Notes: generated by a model not told the origin, from the sequence alone. Numbered from the stretch's first letter, positions 24,767 through 33,546 are shown. The stretch: 64,000 nucleotides of DNA from Actinorugispora endophytica (GCF_004363075.1 NZ_SNYN01000006.1:1-64000), one strand, 5' to 3'. Program-made: numbers and translations.

Positions 24767-25242
24767 ACCGGGGCGGCCGCCGCGGACCGGGCGCCCGCGC
24801 GGCGCGGAGTGACTCATGTCTCCTCCCGGCCTCCGGGTTCTCCCCGATCCCCGGCCCCACAAGGGAAGGCGGGCCGCGCGGAGTGTGGCGGAGCGCTCGC
24901 GGCCAGTCGTTTTACCTTTTTCTGTCGCATTCCGGGACAACACGTGGGTTAGAGTCCACGTGATCGGTTCGTGATCTAACTGTGGCCACATTTGGGTCAA
25001 CCGATGTCGACCCCCGCGCGTCATCGACGTCCGCGGGGAGCAGGACCCGTCCCGCGCGGTGCTGAGCGCCTCCAGCGCTCCGCTGCTCCCCTGCCCGCCG
25101 TCCAACGGCGGCCGCGCCGAGCGTCTGACCGCCAGTCACGACGCGCCCCCGTCCGCCCGGGCCGCTCACCCCTGCCCGCGAGAACCGGCCGAAGCCGGGA
25201 CGGTCCTGCCCGACCCCTGTCGCCGACCCCTTCCTCACTCTC
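24767..25242 (+). promoter_or_regulatory. Long leader with inverted repeat CACGTGG...CCACGTG
   Basis: This 476-base stretch holds no gene I can support. It contains a 7-base inverted repeat, CACGTGG (24941-24947) and CCACGTG (24956-24962), around GTTAGAGT; TTAGAGT resembles a -10 box, so this may be an operator-promoter. From there about 280 GC-rich bases run to the next start with no ribosome-binding site in front of it. I could not match the leader to a known riboswitch. Confidence 0.4.
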
Positions 25243-26139
25243 ATGAACCCTTCCACTGGAACCGACGACGTGCTGCTGCACGGCGAGGTCAAAGCCTCCT
25301 ACTTCTGGGACGACGGATCCGGGATCAACGGTGACACCGGCGCGCCCGCCTCCGGCGAACCAATGCAGAAAGGCCTGTTCGCGGCCCCGAGCTGGCCGCT
25401 CGGCACCAAGGGCTACGTCGTCTACGAGGGCCGGACGGCCGACTTCTTCATCGGCGACCGCGGCCCCGGGGACCCGTCCGCGGACTGCGGCGTGATGCTC
25501 GACATGGACGGCCAGACCTTCGCCGAGCTGACCGGCGAGTCCTGGAACGACACCAGCTACACCGTCAGCGGCGGCGCGGGCCACATCGACGTGGAGTACT
25601 TCGTCACCGAGTGGGGCAGCGGCAACGGGACCGAGGGCACGCCGCACCCCTTCCAGAACCCGTCAGCCCCCTGCGAGAGCGCGGTCTCCCCGGTGCCCGC
25701 CTCCGATACCGGGGAATCGGCGGAGACCCAGGAGGCCCAGGAGGCCGAGGCGTCCGAACCCGCGGAGCAGGAGCGGCAGGAGCAGGCGCCCGACGAGTCC
25801 GGGGCCCCGGAGGAGGAGGAGTCCGGGGACGAGGCCCAGGCCCCGGCCGCCGCCGGGGAGGAGGCCCCGCCCGCCTCCGGCGGGGAGACCGGGAGCGCCG
25901 GCTCCGACGTCCCCGCGGACACGGGGGACGCCACGAGCGGGACCGTCGGCCAGCACGCGCTCGCCCTCGTCGCCGACGAGATGCCGATGCTCTCGGGCGG
26001 CCTCACCCTCGCCGGCGTCACCGCCGTGGCACTGGCCGCGGTCGCGGCCAAGCGGGCCGCCGCCGCGGCGTCGGACCGCGTCAGGGGCCGCCACCGCAAG
26101 CCCTCCCGGTTCTCCCGCGAGGCGAAGGCCACCACCTGA
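25243..26139 (+). CDS. Surface-type protein with C-terminal anchor but no signal peptide
   Basis: A 298-residue protein I cannot assign to a family. The first 130 residues are beta-rich and look extracellular (ASYFWDDGSGINGDTG, YVVYEGRTADFFIGDRGPG, a Cys in SADCGVML), somewhat like small 3D or RlpA-like barrels. Then come about 110 residues rich in Glu, Ala, Pro and Ser, a hydrophobic helix (about 248-270) and a basic tail, as in proteins anchored at the C-terminus. Yet no signal peptide precedes the domain in any frame, and no ribosome-binding site lies before the ATG, the only start between the in-frame stop at 25126 and the conserved part. The gene may have lost its 5' end, or the start may be misjudged. 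Confidence 0.55.
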   Translation: MNPSTGTDDVLLHGEVKASYFWDDGSGINGDTGAPASGEPMQKGLFAAPSWPLGTKGYVVYEGRTADFFIGDRGPGDPSADCGVMLDMDGQTFAELTGESWNDTSYTVSGGAGHIDVEYFVTEWGSGNGTEGTPHPFQNPSAPCESAVSPVPASDTGESAETQEAQEAEASEPAEQERQEQAPDESGAPEEEESGDEAQAPAAAGEEAPPASGGETGSAGSDVPADTGDATSGTVGQHALALVADEMPMLSGGLTLAGVTAVALAAVAAKRAAAAASDRVRGRHRKPSRFSREAKATT

Positions 26140-26140
26140 C

Positions 26141-26179
26141 GGATCCGTGCCCCGTGCCCCGGGCGCGGGGCACGGATCC
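26141..26179. terminator. Two-way terminator between convergent genes
   Basis: Perfect 14-base arms GGATCCGTGCCCCG (26141-26154) and CGGGGCACGGATCC (26166-26179). It begins one base after the surface-protein stop and ends two bases before the E2 stop, so it can serve both genes. Confidence 0.7.
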
Positions 26180-26181
26180 GG

Positions 26182-27585
26182 TCAGACCTCGCCCAGCAGC
26201 AACTCCGGCCGCTCCACGAGGTCGGCGACGAAGCGCAGGAAGCCGCCCGCCTCCTCCCCGTCGCAGACGCGGTGGTCGAAGGCCAGGGTCAGCTCGGTGA
26301 CCGGGCGGACGGCCAGCTCGTCGTCGACCACCCAGGGGCGCTTGACGATCCGGCCCATGCCCAGGATCGCGGCCTCGGGGTGGTTGATGATGGCCGCCGA
26401 GCCGTCCACGCCGAACACGCCGTAGTTGTTGACGGTGAACGTGCCGCCCGTCAGGTCGGCCGGGGCCAGCGTTCCGGCCCGCGCCGAGTCGGTGAGGCCG
26501 CGCAGCGCCGCCGACAGCTCCCGCGTGGTCATCGCGTGCGCGTCGTGCGCCACCGGCACCACCAGCCCGCGCGGGGTCCGCGCCGCGAACCCCAGGTTCA
26601 CCCGCGCCAGCCGCACGATCTCGGACCGCTCGGAGTCCACCCGGGAGTTCAGCGCGGGGAAGCGGCGCAGCCCCGCCACGCAGAACCGGGCCAGCAGCGC
26701 CAGCAGGCTCACCGGCCGCTCCGGATCCGCCGCGTTCAGCGCCGCGCGCACCGCCAGCAGGCCGCCGGCGTCGGCGTCCACCCACACCGTCGCCTCCGGG
26801 ATCTCCCGACGCGACCGCGAGAACCGGTCCGCCGCCGCGCGGCGGGCGCCCCGCAGCGCGACGCGCTCGTCGCCCCGCTCCGCCCGGTCCGGGGCCGCGG
26901 CCTTCGGCGGCGCCGTGTCGGCCCCGCGGGCCGCGTCCCGCGCGCCACGCCGGTAGGCCAGCACCGCCTCGACGTCCCGGCGCAGCACCAGCCCGCCCCC
27001 GCCGCTCCCGGTCAGGGCGGTGACGTCCACCCCGTGCTCGCGGGCGATCCGGCGCACCAGCGGGGACACCACCGGAGTGCGGCCGCCCGGACGGGCCGGG
27101 GAGGCGGACGGGGCCCCGGACGCCGTTGTCCCGGGCCCGTCCGGTGCGAGGACGCGCCCGGTCCGGCGCCGCCGCCCGCCCTCGCTCGTGCCGTACCCCA
27201 CCAGGACCGCGCCGGAGCCCGAACCGCCGGGGGCGGCGCCGTCGCCGCCCCCGCCGGGCTCCGCCGGGCCGTCCGAGCGGGCCTCCGGCACGACGGCCCC
27301 GGGGACGCGCGGACCGGCGCGCCGATCCGAGGCCGCGGTATCGACACTGACCAGGGGGGACCCGACCGCGATCACGTCCCCTTCCGCGCCGTGCAGCGCG
27401 GTCACCCGGCCCGCGTACGGGCACGGGACCTCCACGACCGCCTTGGCGGTCTCCACCTCGGCCACCGGCTGGTCCACCGCGACCGCGTCACCGGGGGCGA
27501 CCAGCCACCGCACGACCTCGGCGTCGGCCAGGCCCTCGCCCAGGTCGGGCAGCGGGAAGTCCCTGACGGCGCCCGCCGCGCTCAC
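26182..27585 (-). CDS. bkdC: Branched-chain 2-oxoacid dehydrogenase E2 (dihydrolipoamide acyltransferase)
   Basis: Core acyltransferase of the branched-chain 2-oxoacid dehydrogenase complex, about 467 residues. The lipoyl domain (about 1-85) carries the lipoylated K48 in VETAKAVVEV. A long Pro/Ala/Gly linker leads to a peripheral-subunit-binding domain (SPLVRRIAREHGVDVTALTG) and the catalytic domain with H438 in DHRVCDGEE. The GTG start overlaps the stop codon of the E1 beta gene. The long hydrophilic N-terminal extension of the open frame (to 27792) lies inside E1 beta and is a shadow. It transfers acyl groups to CoA, giving isobutyryl-, isovaleryl- and 2-methylbutyryl-CoA primers for branched fatty acids. 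No E3 gene is present. Confidence 0.93.
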   Translation of the reverse strand: MSAAGAVRDFPLPDLGEGLADAEVVRWLVAPGDAVAVDQPVAEVETAKAVVEVPCPYAGRVTALHGAEGDVIAVGSPLVSVDTAASDRRAGPRVPGAVVPEARSDGPAEPGGGGDGAAPGGSGSGAVLVGYGTSEGGRRRRTGRVLAPDGPGTTASGAPSASPARPGGRTPVVSPLVRRIAREHGVDVTALTGSGGGGLVLRRDVEAVLAYRRGARDAARGADTAPPKAAAPDRAERGDERVALRGARRAAADRFSRSRREIPEATVWVDADAGGLLAVRAALNAADPERPVSLLALLARFCVAGLRRFPALNSRVDSERSEIVRLARVNLGFAARTPRGLVVPVAHDAHAMTTRELSAALRGLTDSARAGTLAPADLTGGTFTVNNYGVFGVDGSAAIINHPEAAILGMGRIVKRPWVVDDELAVRPVTELTLAFDHRVCDGEEAGGFLRFVADLVERPELLLGEV

Positions 27586-28628
27586 GCGCCCACCTCCGCC
27601 ACCGGGAGCGGCTCGCCCGCCGCCCCGGCCCGCGCCCCGGGGGACACCCAGCGCGACTCCCACTGCAACCGCGCGATCGCGTCCAGGATCCGGTCCACCC
27701 CCGGCAGGTGGTGCTCCTCGAGCCGGGGCGGCGGGTACGGGATGTCGAACCCGCCCACCCGGAGTACCGGGGCCTCCAGGTAGTGGAAGCACCGCTCGGT
27801 CACCCGGGCCGCCACCTCGGCGCCGTAGCCGCCGAACACGGGGGCCTCGTGCACCACGACGGCGCGCCCGGTCCCGCGCACCGAGTCCGCCACGGTGGCG
27901 TCGTCGAAGGGGGACAGGCCGCGCAGGTCCACCACCTCGACGCCGACGCCCTCGGCGGCGGCCGCCTCGGCGGTCTCCAGCGCGGTGGCCACCGTCGGCC
28001 CGTAGGCGATCAGCGTGACGTCGGAGCCGCGCCGCCGCACCACCGCCCGGTCCATCGGCTCGGTGCGGGTCCCGCGCTCCACCTCGCCCTTGGTCCAGTA
28101 GCGCCGCTTGGGCTCCAGGAACACCACGGGGTCGGGGCTCTCGACCGCCTCGCGCAGCATCGAGTAGGCGTCCGCCGGGGTCGACGGGGTCACCACCCGC
28201 AGCCCGGGCGTGTGCGCGTAGTAGGCCTCCGAGGAGTCGCTGTGGTGCTCGACCCCGCCGATCCCGCCGCCGTAGGGGACGCGGATCACCATCGGCAGCG
28301 ACACCCGGCCGCGGGTGCGGTTGCGCGTCTTCGCCACGTGCGAGACGACCTGTTCGAACGCCGGGTACCCGAAGGCGTCGAACTGCATCTCCACGACCGG
28401 GCGCAGCCCGTACATCGCCATGCCCACCGCCGTGCCCACGATCCCGGCCTCGGCCAGCGGCGAGTCGAAGCAGCGGTCCTCGCCGAACTCCGCGGTCAGC
28501 CCGTCGGTCACCCGGAACACCCCGCCCAGCGGGCCCACGTCCTCCCCGTACACGACCACGCTCGGGTCCTCGGCGAGCGCGTCCCGCAGGGCCAGGTTCA
28601 GGGCCTGCGCCATGGTCGTCTCAGCCAT
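27582..28628 (-). CDS. bkdB: Branched-chain 2-oxoacid dehydrogenase E1 beta
   Basis: Beta subunit of the thiamine-diphosphate-dependent decarboxylase, 348 residues. The transketolase pyrimidine-binding part (VVYGEDVGPLGGVFRVTDGL, then FDSPLAEAGIVGTAVGMAMYG) and the C-terminal domain (VTLIAYGPTVATALE) are complete. RVPYGGGIGGVEHHSDSSEAYYAHTPGL is typical of the branched-chain subfamily. The ATG lies inside the last codons of the E1 alpha gene and follows GGAAGGAGG. With E1 alpha it forms the tetramer that decarboxylates the oxoacids from valine, leucine and isoleucine. Confidence 0.94.
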   Translation of the reverse strand: MAETTMAQALNLALRDALAEDPSVVVYGEDVGPLGGVFRVTDGLTAEFGEDRCFDSPLAEAGIVGTAVGMAMYGLRPVVEMQFDAFGYPAFEQVVSHVAKTRNRTRGRVSLPMVIRVPYGGGIGGVEHHSDSSEAYYAHTPGLRVVTPSTPADAYSMLREAVESPDPVVFLEPKRRYWTKGEVERGTRTEPMDRAVVRRRGSDVTLIAYGPTVATALETAEAAAAEGVGVEVVDLRGLSPFDDATVADSVRGTGRAVVVHEAPVFGGYGAEVAARVTERCFHYLEAPVLRVGGFDIPYPPPRLEEHHLPGVDRILDAIARLQWESRWVSPGARAGAAGEPLPVAEVGA

Positions 28629-29733
28629 GCCCCGCCTCCTTCCGGACCTCGTCGCGCAGCGCCGCCCGCTGCTCGGTCAGCTGCGCCGTCGGCGCGGCGA
28701 GCACGTGCGCGAACAGCTCGTCCGGGTCCGGCGCGTCCTCGTCCGCCATCCGCTCGCGCAGGTCGGCGGCGAGCTCCTCGCCCTCCTGGGTGAAGCCCGC
28801 CAGCGCCGCGTCGTCCAGCCGCCCCTCCGCGCGCAGCAGCGCCGTCAACCGGTCCACCGGATCGCGTGCGCGCCAGCGCTCGACCTCGGCGTCGTCGCGG
28901 TAGCGCTGGGGCGCGTCGGAGTTGGTGTGCGGGTCCATCCGGTACGTCCGCGCCTCGACGATGGCCGGCCCCCGCCCGGCGCGCGCATCGGCCAGCGCGC
29001 GCGAGACCACCGCGTACACGGCGGCGGCGTCGTTGCCGTCCACGTGGTGGCCGCGCATGCCGTACCCGATGGCCTTGTGCGCGAGCGTGGGCGCCCTGGA
29101 CTGCTTGCGCACCGGAACGCTGATCGCCCACTGGTTGTTCTGGACCAGGAAGACCACGGGCGCGTTCCACACGGCGGCGAAGTTGTACGCCTCGTGCGCG
29201 TCGCCCTCGCTGGTCGCGCCGTCGCCCATCATCACCAGCGCGGCCAGGTCCGAGCCCGCGCGGCGCGCGGCGTGGGCCAGGCCCACCGCGTGCGGCGCGT
29301 TGGTGGCCAGCGGCGTGCACTGGGGCGCGCAGCGGTACCGGTTGGGGTCGTACCCGCTGTGCCAGTCCCCGCGCAGCAGGGTCAGCACCCCGACCGGGTC
29401 CACTCCCCGGGTGACCAGCGCGACGCTGTCCCGGTAGGTGGGGAACAGCCAGTCGTCCGCGCGCATCGCCAGCACGCCGCCGACCTGGCACGCCTCCTGC
29501 CCGAAGGAGGACGGGTAGACCGCGAGCCGCCCCTGCCGGGCGAGCGCGCCCGCCTGCCGGTCGAAGCGGCGCCCGACGACCATCCCGCGCAGCAGCCTCA
29601 GCAGGACGGCGTGGTCGGGGGAGTGGTGGACGGGGTCGTCCACGCGCCGTCCGCGCTGGTCGACGAGGCGGATGGGTTCCAGAGAGGGCAGCGGTGGAGA
29701 AGCCTGGTCGGGTCGGTCGTCGGTGCGCTCCAT
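28621..29733 (-). CDS. bkdA: Branched-chain 2-oxoacid dehydrogenase E1 alpha
   Basis: Alpha subunit of the decarboxylase, about 370 residues. The thiamine diphosphate motif is GDGATSEGDAHEAYNFAAVWNAPVVFLVQNN in outline (GDG through NN, about 165-195). DWLFPTYRDSVALVTRG and the phosphorylation-loop region YRMDPHTNSDAPQRYRDD are conserved. The start at ATG 29733 is chosen because the longer frame (to 29976) would run through the intergenic region and the divergent Lrp gene. It heads the bkd operon, and a palindromic site in the 133-base gap upstream is the likely control point. Confidence 0.93.
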   Translation of the reverse strand: MERTDDRPDQASPPLPSLEPIRLVDQRGRRVDDPVHHSPDHAVLLRLLRGMVVGRRFDRQAGALARQGRLAVYPSSFGQEACQVGGVLAMRADDWLFPTYRDSVALVTRGVDPVGVLTLLRGDWHSGYDPNRYRCAPQCTPLATNAPHAVGLAHAARRAGSDLAALVMMGDGATSEGDAHEAYNFAAVWNAPVVFLVQNNQWAISVPVRKQSRAPTLAHKAIGYGMRGHHVDGNDAAAVYAVVSRALADARAGRGPAIVEARTYRMDPHTNSDAPQRYRDDAEVERWRARDPVDRLTALLRAEGRLDDAALAGFTQEGEELAADLRERMADEDAPDPDELFAHVLAAPTAQLTEQRAALRDEVRKEAGHG

Positions 29734-29823
29734 GTCTTGAATATGATCTGGATCACCCCATAGTGTCCATGAGTCGGTTCCAAACGCGGACGGACGGCCG
29801 GTTCCGCGCCCGTGGGCCGCAGA

Positions 29824-29851
29824 CCGTCCACGAAGTCCACGACGTGGACGG
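29824..29851. promoter_or_regulatory. Nested palindrome, probable operator of the bkd regulator
   Basis: GTCCACGACGTGGAC (29835-29849) is a perfect 15-base palindrome, and a wider pair CCGTCCACG (29824-29832) and CGTGGACGG (29843-29851) shares its right half. GTCCAC thus occurs twice in one orientation. The cluster lies 15 bases before the Lrp gene start, in the divergent promoter region, as expected for Lrp autoregulation. Confidence 0.5.
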
Positions 29852-29866
29852 TGTGAGGTGAGACAC

Positions 29867-30319
29867 ATGGCCGTCGACCTTGACGACGTCGACCGCGACA
29901 TCATCGAGCTGCTGCGCGCCGACGGCCGGATGTCGATCCGGGCCGTCGCCGAGCGCGCGCACATCTCCCGGGCCAACGCCTACGCCCGCCTGGACCGGCT
30001 CCGACGGGAGGGCGTGATCAGGGGGTTCACCGCCGTCGTCGACCCGGAGAAGTGCGGGGTGGGCCTGGCCGCGTACGTCTCGGTGCGCATCGAGCAGCAC
30101 TCCTGGGAGCTGTTCCGCGACCACCTCCGCGACATCCCCGAGGTCGACCACGCGGCCCTGGTCTCCGGCGACGTCGACCTGCTCCTCCTGGTCCGGGTCG
30201 CCGACGCCGCCGCGCTGCGCGTCTTCGTGCTGGAGCGGCTCCAGCGGATCCCCGAGGTGCGCTCGACCCAGACGATGTTCATCCTGGACGAGCCGCGCCT
30301 GCGCGGTCCCCGGGACTGA
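29867..30319 (+). CDS. bkdR: Lrp/AsnC-family regulator of the bkd operon
   Basis: An Lrp-type regulator of about 150 residues, divergent from bkdABC. The helix-turn-helix is SIRAVAERAHISRANAYARLDRLRRE; the RAM domain shows EVDHAALVSGDVDLLLLVRV. I chose the ATG at 29867, with GAGGTGAG upstream, over the GTG at 29858. Lrp-family BkdR proteins control the same operon in Pseudomonas and Streptomyces, where branched-chain amino acids act as effectors. The symbol rests on that context. Confidence 0.85.
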   Translation: MAVDLDDVDRDIIELLRADGRMSIRAVAERAHISRANAYARLDRLRREGVIRGFTAVVDPEKCGVGLAAYVSVRIEQHSWELFRDHLRDIPEVDHAALVSGDVDLLLLVRVADAAALRVFVLERLQRIPEVRSTQTMFILDEPRLRGPRD

Positions 30320-30392
30320 TCCGGGGACGCGCGGAGGGGCCCGGTGGGATGCTGGGCGGAGTCGTCCCCCCGAGAGAGGAAGGTGCCCGTCG

Positions 30393-31496
30393 ATGGCGGA
30401 GGGCAGGGAAGCGGCGGAGCGGTACCGGTCGCGGGTGCGCGGCTGCCTGCTGGGCGGGGCGGTCGGCGACGCGCTCGGCGCCCCCGTGGAGTTCAGGACG
30501 CTCGACGGCATCCGGGCCGAGCACGGTCCGGCCGGGGTGCGCGACTACGCGGGCGGTACGGCCCCCGGGTACGGGCGGATCACCGACGACACCCAGATGA
30601 CGCTGTGGACCGTGGAGGGGCTGATCCGGGCCCGCAACGGGGATCGGGGCCCTGGCTTCGACCCCGTCCCCGCCGTCCACGACGCCTACCTGCGCTGGTA
30701 CCGCACCCAGTGTTCGAGGGAGCCCGTGTGGGAGCCTTCCGGGTGGCTCCAGGGGCGGGCGTGGCTGTACGCCCGGCGCGCGCCGGGCAACACCTGCCTG
30801 GGGGCGCTGGGAGAGGCCGGGAACGGGGCCCAGGGCAGGGGCGAGCGGGCCGCGAACGACTCGAAGGGCTGCGGCGGCGTCATGCGCAGCGCCCCCTTCG
30901 GCCTGCTCCCGGCCGGGCACGGCGACGACGACGTCTTCGACTGGGCCGAGCGGGCGGCCGGGCTCACCCACGGGCACCCCACCGGTTCGCTGGCCTCGGG
31001 CGCGCTGGCGCTGCTGGTCCGCCGCCTCGTCGAGGGCGACGAGCTGGACGCCGCGCTGGACGCGGTCCTGGCCGCGCTGGCCCGGCGGCCCGGCCACGAG
31101 GAGACCACCCGGGCGCTGGAGGCGGCGCGCGCCGCGGCCGGCGGCGGCGCGGTGTCGGCCGAGACCGTCGAGAGCCTGGGCGGCGGCTGGGTCGCCGAAG
31201 AGGCCCTGGCCATCGCGGTGTACGCGGCGCTGGCGCACCCCGGTCCGGAGGAGTTCGCCGACGCGCTCGCCCTGTCGGTCACCCACTCGGGCGACAGCGA
31301 CTCCACCGGCGCGGTCTGCGGCAACATCCTGGGCGCCCTGCACGGCGAGACCGCGCTGCCCCCGCTCCTGGCCCCCTGGGTGGAGGGACGCGGGGACCTG
31401 CTGGAACTGGCCGACGACCTCGTCTGGGCGTTCGCCCCCGGAAGCGGCCCGCTCCGCGCGTCCCCGCGATGGCTGGAGCGGTACCCGGCGGACTGA
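30393..31496 (+). CDS. ADP-ribosylglycohydrolase family protein
   Basis: A DraG-type hydrolase of 367 residues. Metal-binding and family motifs are present in order: GCLLGGAVGDALGAPVE near the N-terminus, ITDDTQMTLWT (first metal ligands), GCGGVMRSAPFG, and HSGDSDSTGAVCGNILGA near the C-terminus, which supplies the second cluster of aspartates for two Mg ions. Members remove ADP-ribose from proteins, nucleic acids or small molecules. The target here is unknown, and no ADP-ribosyltransferase gene is adjacent. The ATG follows GAGAGAGGAAGG. Palindrome copy 5 lies about 80 bases downstream. Confidence 0.92.
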   Translation: MAEGREAAERYRSRVRGCLLGGAVGDALGAPVEFRTLDGIRAEHGPAGVRDYAGGTAPGYGRITDDTQMTLWTVEGLIRARNGDRGPGFDPVPAVHDAYLRWYRTQCSREPVWEPSGWLQGRAWLYARRAPGNTCLGALGEAGNGAQGRGERAANDSKGCGGVMRSAPFGLLPAGHGDDDVFDWAERAAGLTHGHPTGSLASGALALLVRRLVEGDELDAALDAVLAALARRPGHEETTRALEAARAAAGGGAVSAETVESLGGGWVAEEALAIAVYAALAHPGPEEFADALALSVTHSGDSDSTGAVCGNILGALHGETALPPLLAPWVEGRGDLLELADDLVWAFAPGSGPLRASPRWLERYPAD

Positions 31497-31577
31497 GAGG
31501 CCCCGGGCCCGCCGGGGCGCGGGAAACCGCGCCGCGGCGGTTCGAGGGCCGGTCCCGCCCCCACCCGGAATGACCAC

Positions 31578-31619
31578 GGGCTTTCCGCCCTTCCAGGCCC
31601 CGAGACGGGCGGAAAGCCC
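31578..31619. repeat. Intergenic palindrome, family copy 5 (type B)
   Basis: Perfect 13-base arms GGGCTTTCCGCCC (31578-31590) and GGGCGGAAAGCCC (31607-31619), with similarity to copy 3 extending a few bases on each side. It lies 81 bases after the ADP-ribosylglycohydrolase stop. The rest of this 304-base gap holds only the promoter listed next. Confidence 0.72.
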
Positions 31620-31729
31620 ACGACCGCCAACGAAACCCCCACGCGACGGAGACCGCGCCCGGGCGCGTGGAGCTCCTCGAGGGCCTCCGGTAGCCCGCCG
31701 CGTCCGCCGGACCGGCCTGTGGACAACCC

Positions 31730-31759
31730 GGGCGCCGTCCCCCGGAAGGTGCGTAGCAT
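31730..31759 (+). promoter_or_regulatory. Promoter for the ABC-class ATPase gene
   Basis: TGGACA (31730-31735), 18-base spacer, TAGCAT (31754-31759), about 40 bases before the start codon. The spacing and both boxes fit a housekeeping sigma-factor promoter of actinobacteria. Confidence 0.5.
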
Positions 31760-31800
31760 CCCTGGTGGTGGTCGCCGGGACCACGGAACGGGGGCGGCAC

Positions 31801-33546
31801 ATGGACGCGGGGCACGGCGGGGGACGGCGCGGGTACGGGCGCCGGGACGGGGGAGCGCGGGGCGGCCGCGAGCCCGAGCCGATCCGCGGGCGGCGCGACG
31901 CCGAGCGGCTCGAGGACGAGATCCGCCGCATGGACGGCGCCTCCTACGGCCGGTACAGGTCGCTGGGCGGGGACTGGGACTTCGGTGGTTTCACCCTCAC
32001 CGTGGAAAGGGTCCAGGCCGACCCCTTCGCCCCGCCCTCCCGGCTCCTCGTGCGGATCCCCGCCGACACCGCGGGCCTGCCCGGGCACGCCTGGCTCGAC
32101 CCGGTGCGCCGCCGCGCCACGGCCGACCACCTGGCCCGCCGCGCCCGGCGGGTCCTCAAGGGCACCCGCTCGCGGATCGACGCGGGCGGGCAGCAGGTCA
32201 TCGACCGCTCCTCCTGCCAGATCCGCGAAGGCGGAATCCACCTGCGCCTGGGCGTGGAGCTGCCCGGGCACGGCCGCCGCGTCGACGCCCGCGGGGCCGT
32301 CCGCGAACTCTGCGGGACCGTCCCCGACCTGGTGGACGCGGTCGTGTGGGAGGCGCTGGACGCCGCCGAGGCCACCGCCTTCGCCGACGTCGTCGAGGAC
32401 GCCGTCGCGCTGCGCGCCCGGCTCGCCGGCCTCGGCCTGGTCGCGTTCGTCGCCGACGGCGCCGTCCTGCCCCGCGCCAGCGGCGTCAGCGACCTGCCGA
32501 TGCGCGGAGCCGTCCCGTTCGCCTCGCCCGAGAGCCTGCGCGTCACCGTGTCCCTGCCGCACCGCGGCGAGGTCACCGGAATGGGGATCCCCGAAGGCGT
32601 CACGCTCATCGTCGGCGGCGGCTTCCACGGCAAGTCCACCCTCCTGCACGCCCTCGAGCGCGGCGTCTACGAGCACGTGCCGGGCGACGGCCGCGAACTC
32701 GTCGCCACCCGCTCCGACGCCGTGAAGATCCGCGCCGAGGAGGGGCGCCGGGTCGAGCGTACCGACGTCAGCGCGTTCGTGCGCAACCTGCCCACCGGCG
32801 CGGACACCCGGGACTTCAGCACCGACAACGCCTCGGGGTCGACGTCCCAGGCCGCCAACATCGCGGAGGCCATCGAGGCGGGCACCTCCGTCCTCCTGGT
32901 GGACGAGGACACCACCGCCACCAACCTGATGGTCCGCGACGCCCGCATGCAGGAGCTCGTGCACGGCGACCGCGAACCCCTCACCCCGTTCGTCGACCTC
33001 GTCCGGCCGCTGCGCCGCGACCACGGGGTCTCCACCGTCCTGGTCATGGGCGCCAGCGGTGACTACTTCGACGTCGCCGACCACGTGGTCATGCTGGACG
33101 CCTACCGCGCCCGCGACGTCACCGAACAGGCCAGGACCCTGGCCGCGCCGCGCCGCGACGCCGGTTTCCCCGCGCCCGCGCACCGGGTCGCGGACCCCGC
33201 CTCGGTGGACGACACCGCGCGCGGGCGCAGCCGGATCAAGCGCCGCGACATGGACGTGCTCACATTCGGCGAGACCGACATCGACCTGCGCCACATCGCC
33301 CAGCTCGTGGACCCCGCCCAGGTGGTCGGGCTGGGGCTGGCCCTGCGGCTCCTCGCGCGCGAGCGCCTCCTGGACGGGCGGCGCACCGTCGCCGAGGCCC
33401 TCGACCTGCTGGACGCGCGCCTGGACGCCGAAGGCGTCACCTGCCTGGGCGGCGGCCACCCCGGCGACTACGCGTTCGTGCGCCGCCAGGAGGTCGCCGC
33501 CGCCCTCAACCGGCTGCGCACCCTCGAAGTCCGAGATCAGCGGTAA
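31801..33546 (+). CDS. Predicted ATPase of the ABC class (ABC_ATPase family)
   Basis: A 581-residue soluble protein of the predicted ABC-class ATPase family, found in bacteria and in a trypanosome RNA-editing-associated protein. After an Arg/Gly-rich start (about 1-35) comes a family-specific domain (about 45-250), then the ATPase with Walker A GGGFHGKST (272-280) and Walker B VLLVDEDTTATN (D368). The C-terminal part (RSRIKRRDMDVLTFGETDIDLRHI) is also conserved. The RG-rich N-terminus suggests nucleic-acid binding. No transmembrane segments, so it is not a transporter. It precedes the PAC2 gene by 120 bases. The biological role is unestablished. Confidence 0.87.
   Translation: MDAGHGGGRRGYGRRDGGARGGREPEPIRGRRDAERLEDEIRRMDGASYGRYRSLGGDWDFGGFTLTVERVQADPFAPPSRLLVRIPADTAGLPGHAWLDPVRRRATADHLARRARRVLKGTRSRIDAGGQQVIDRSSCQIREGGIHLRLGVELPGHGRRVDARGAVRELCGTVPDLVDAVVWEALDAAEATAFADVVEDAVALRARLAGLGLVAFVADGAVLPRASGVSDLPMRGAVPFASPESLRVTVSLPHRGEVTGMGIPEGVTLIVGGGFHGKSTLLHALERGVYEHVPGDGRELVATRSDAVKIRAEEGRRVERTDVSAFVRNLPTGADTRDFSTDNASGSTSQAANIAEAIEAGTSVLLVDEDTTATNLMVRDARMQELVHGDREPLTPFVDLVRPLRRDHGVSTVLVMGASGDYFDVADHVVMLDAYRARDVTEQARTLAAPRRDAGFPAPAHRVADPASVDDTARGRSRIKRRDMDVLTFGETDIDLRHIAQLVDPAQVVGLGLALRLLARERLLDGRRTVAEALDLLDARLDAEGVTCLGGGHPGDYAFVRRQEVAAALNRLRTLEVRDQR

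Noticed and set aside
24963-25242. A c-di-AMP (ydaO-type) riboswitch before the surface-type gene
   Set aside because: Such switches precede wall-protein genes in actinobacteria, but I could not find the conserved GGGGAACC-type core. A covariance search would decide.
25059-25334. An upstream frameshifted signal peptide for the surface-type gene
   Set aside because: None of the three frames over 24992-25300 contains a hydrophobic segment with a cleavage site, so a simple one-base shift does not restore an export signal.
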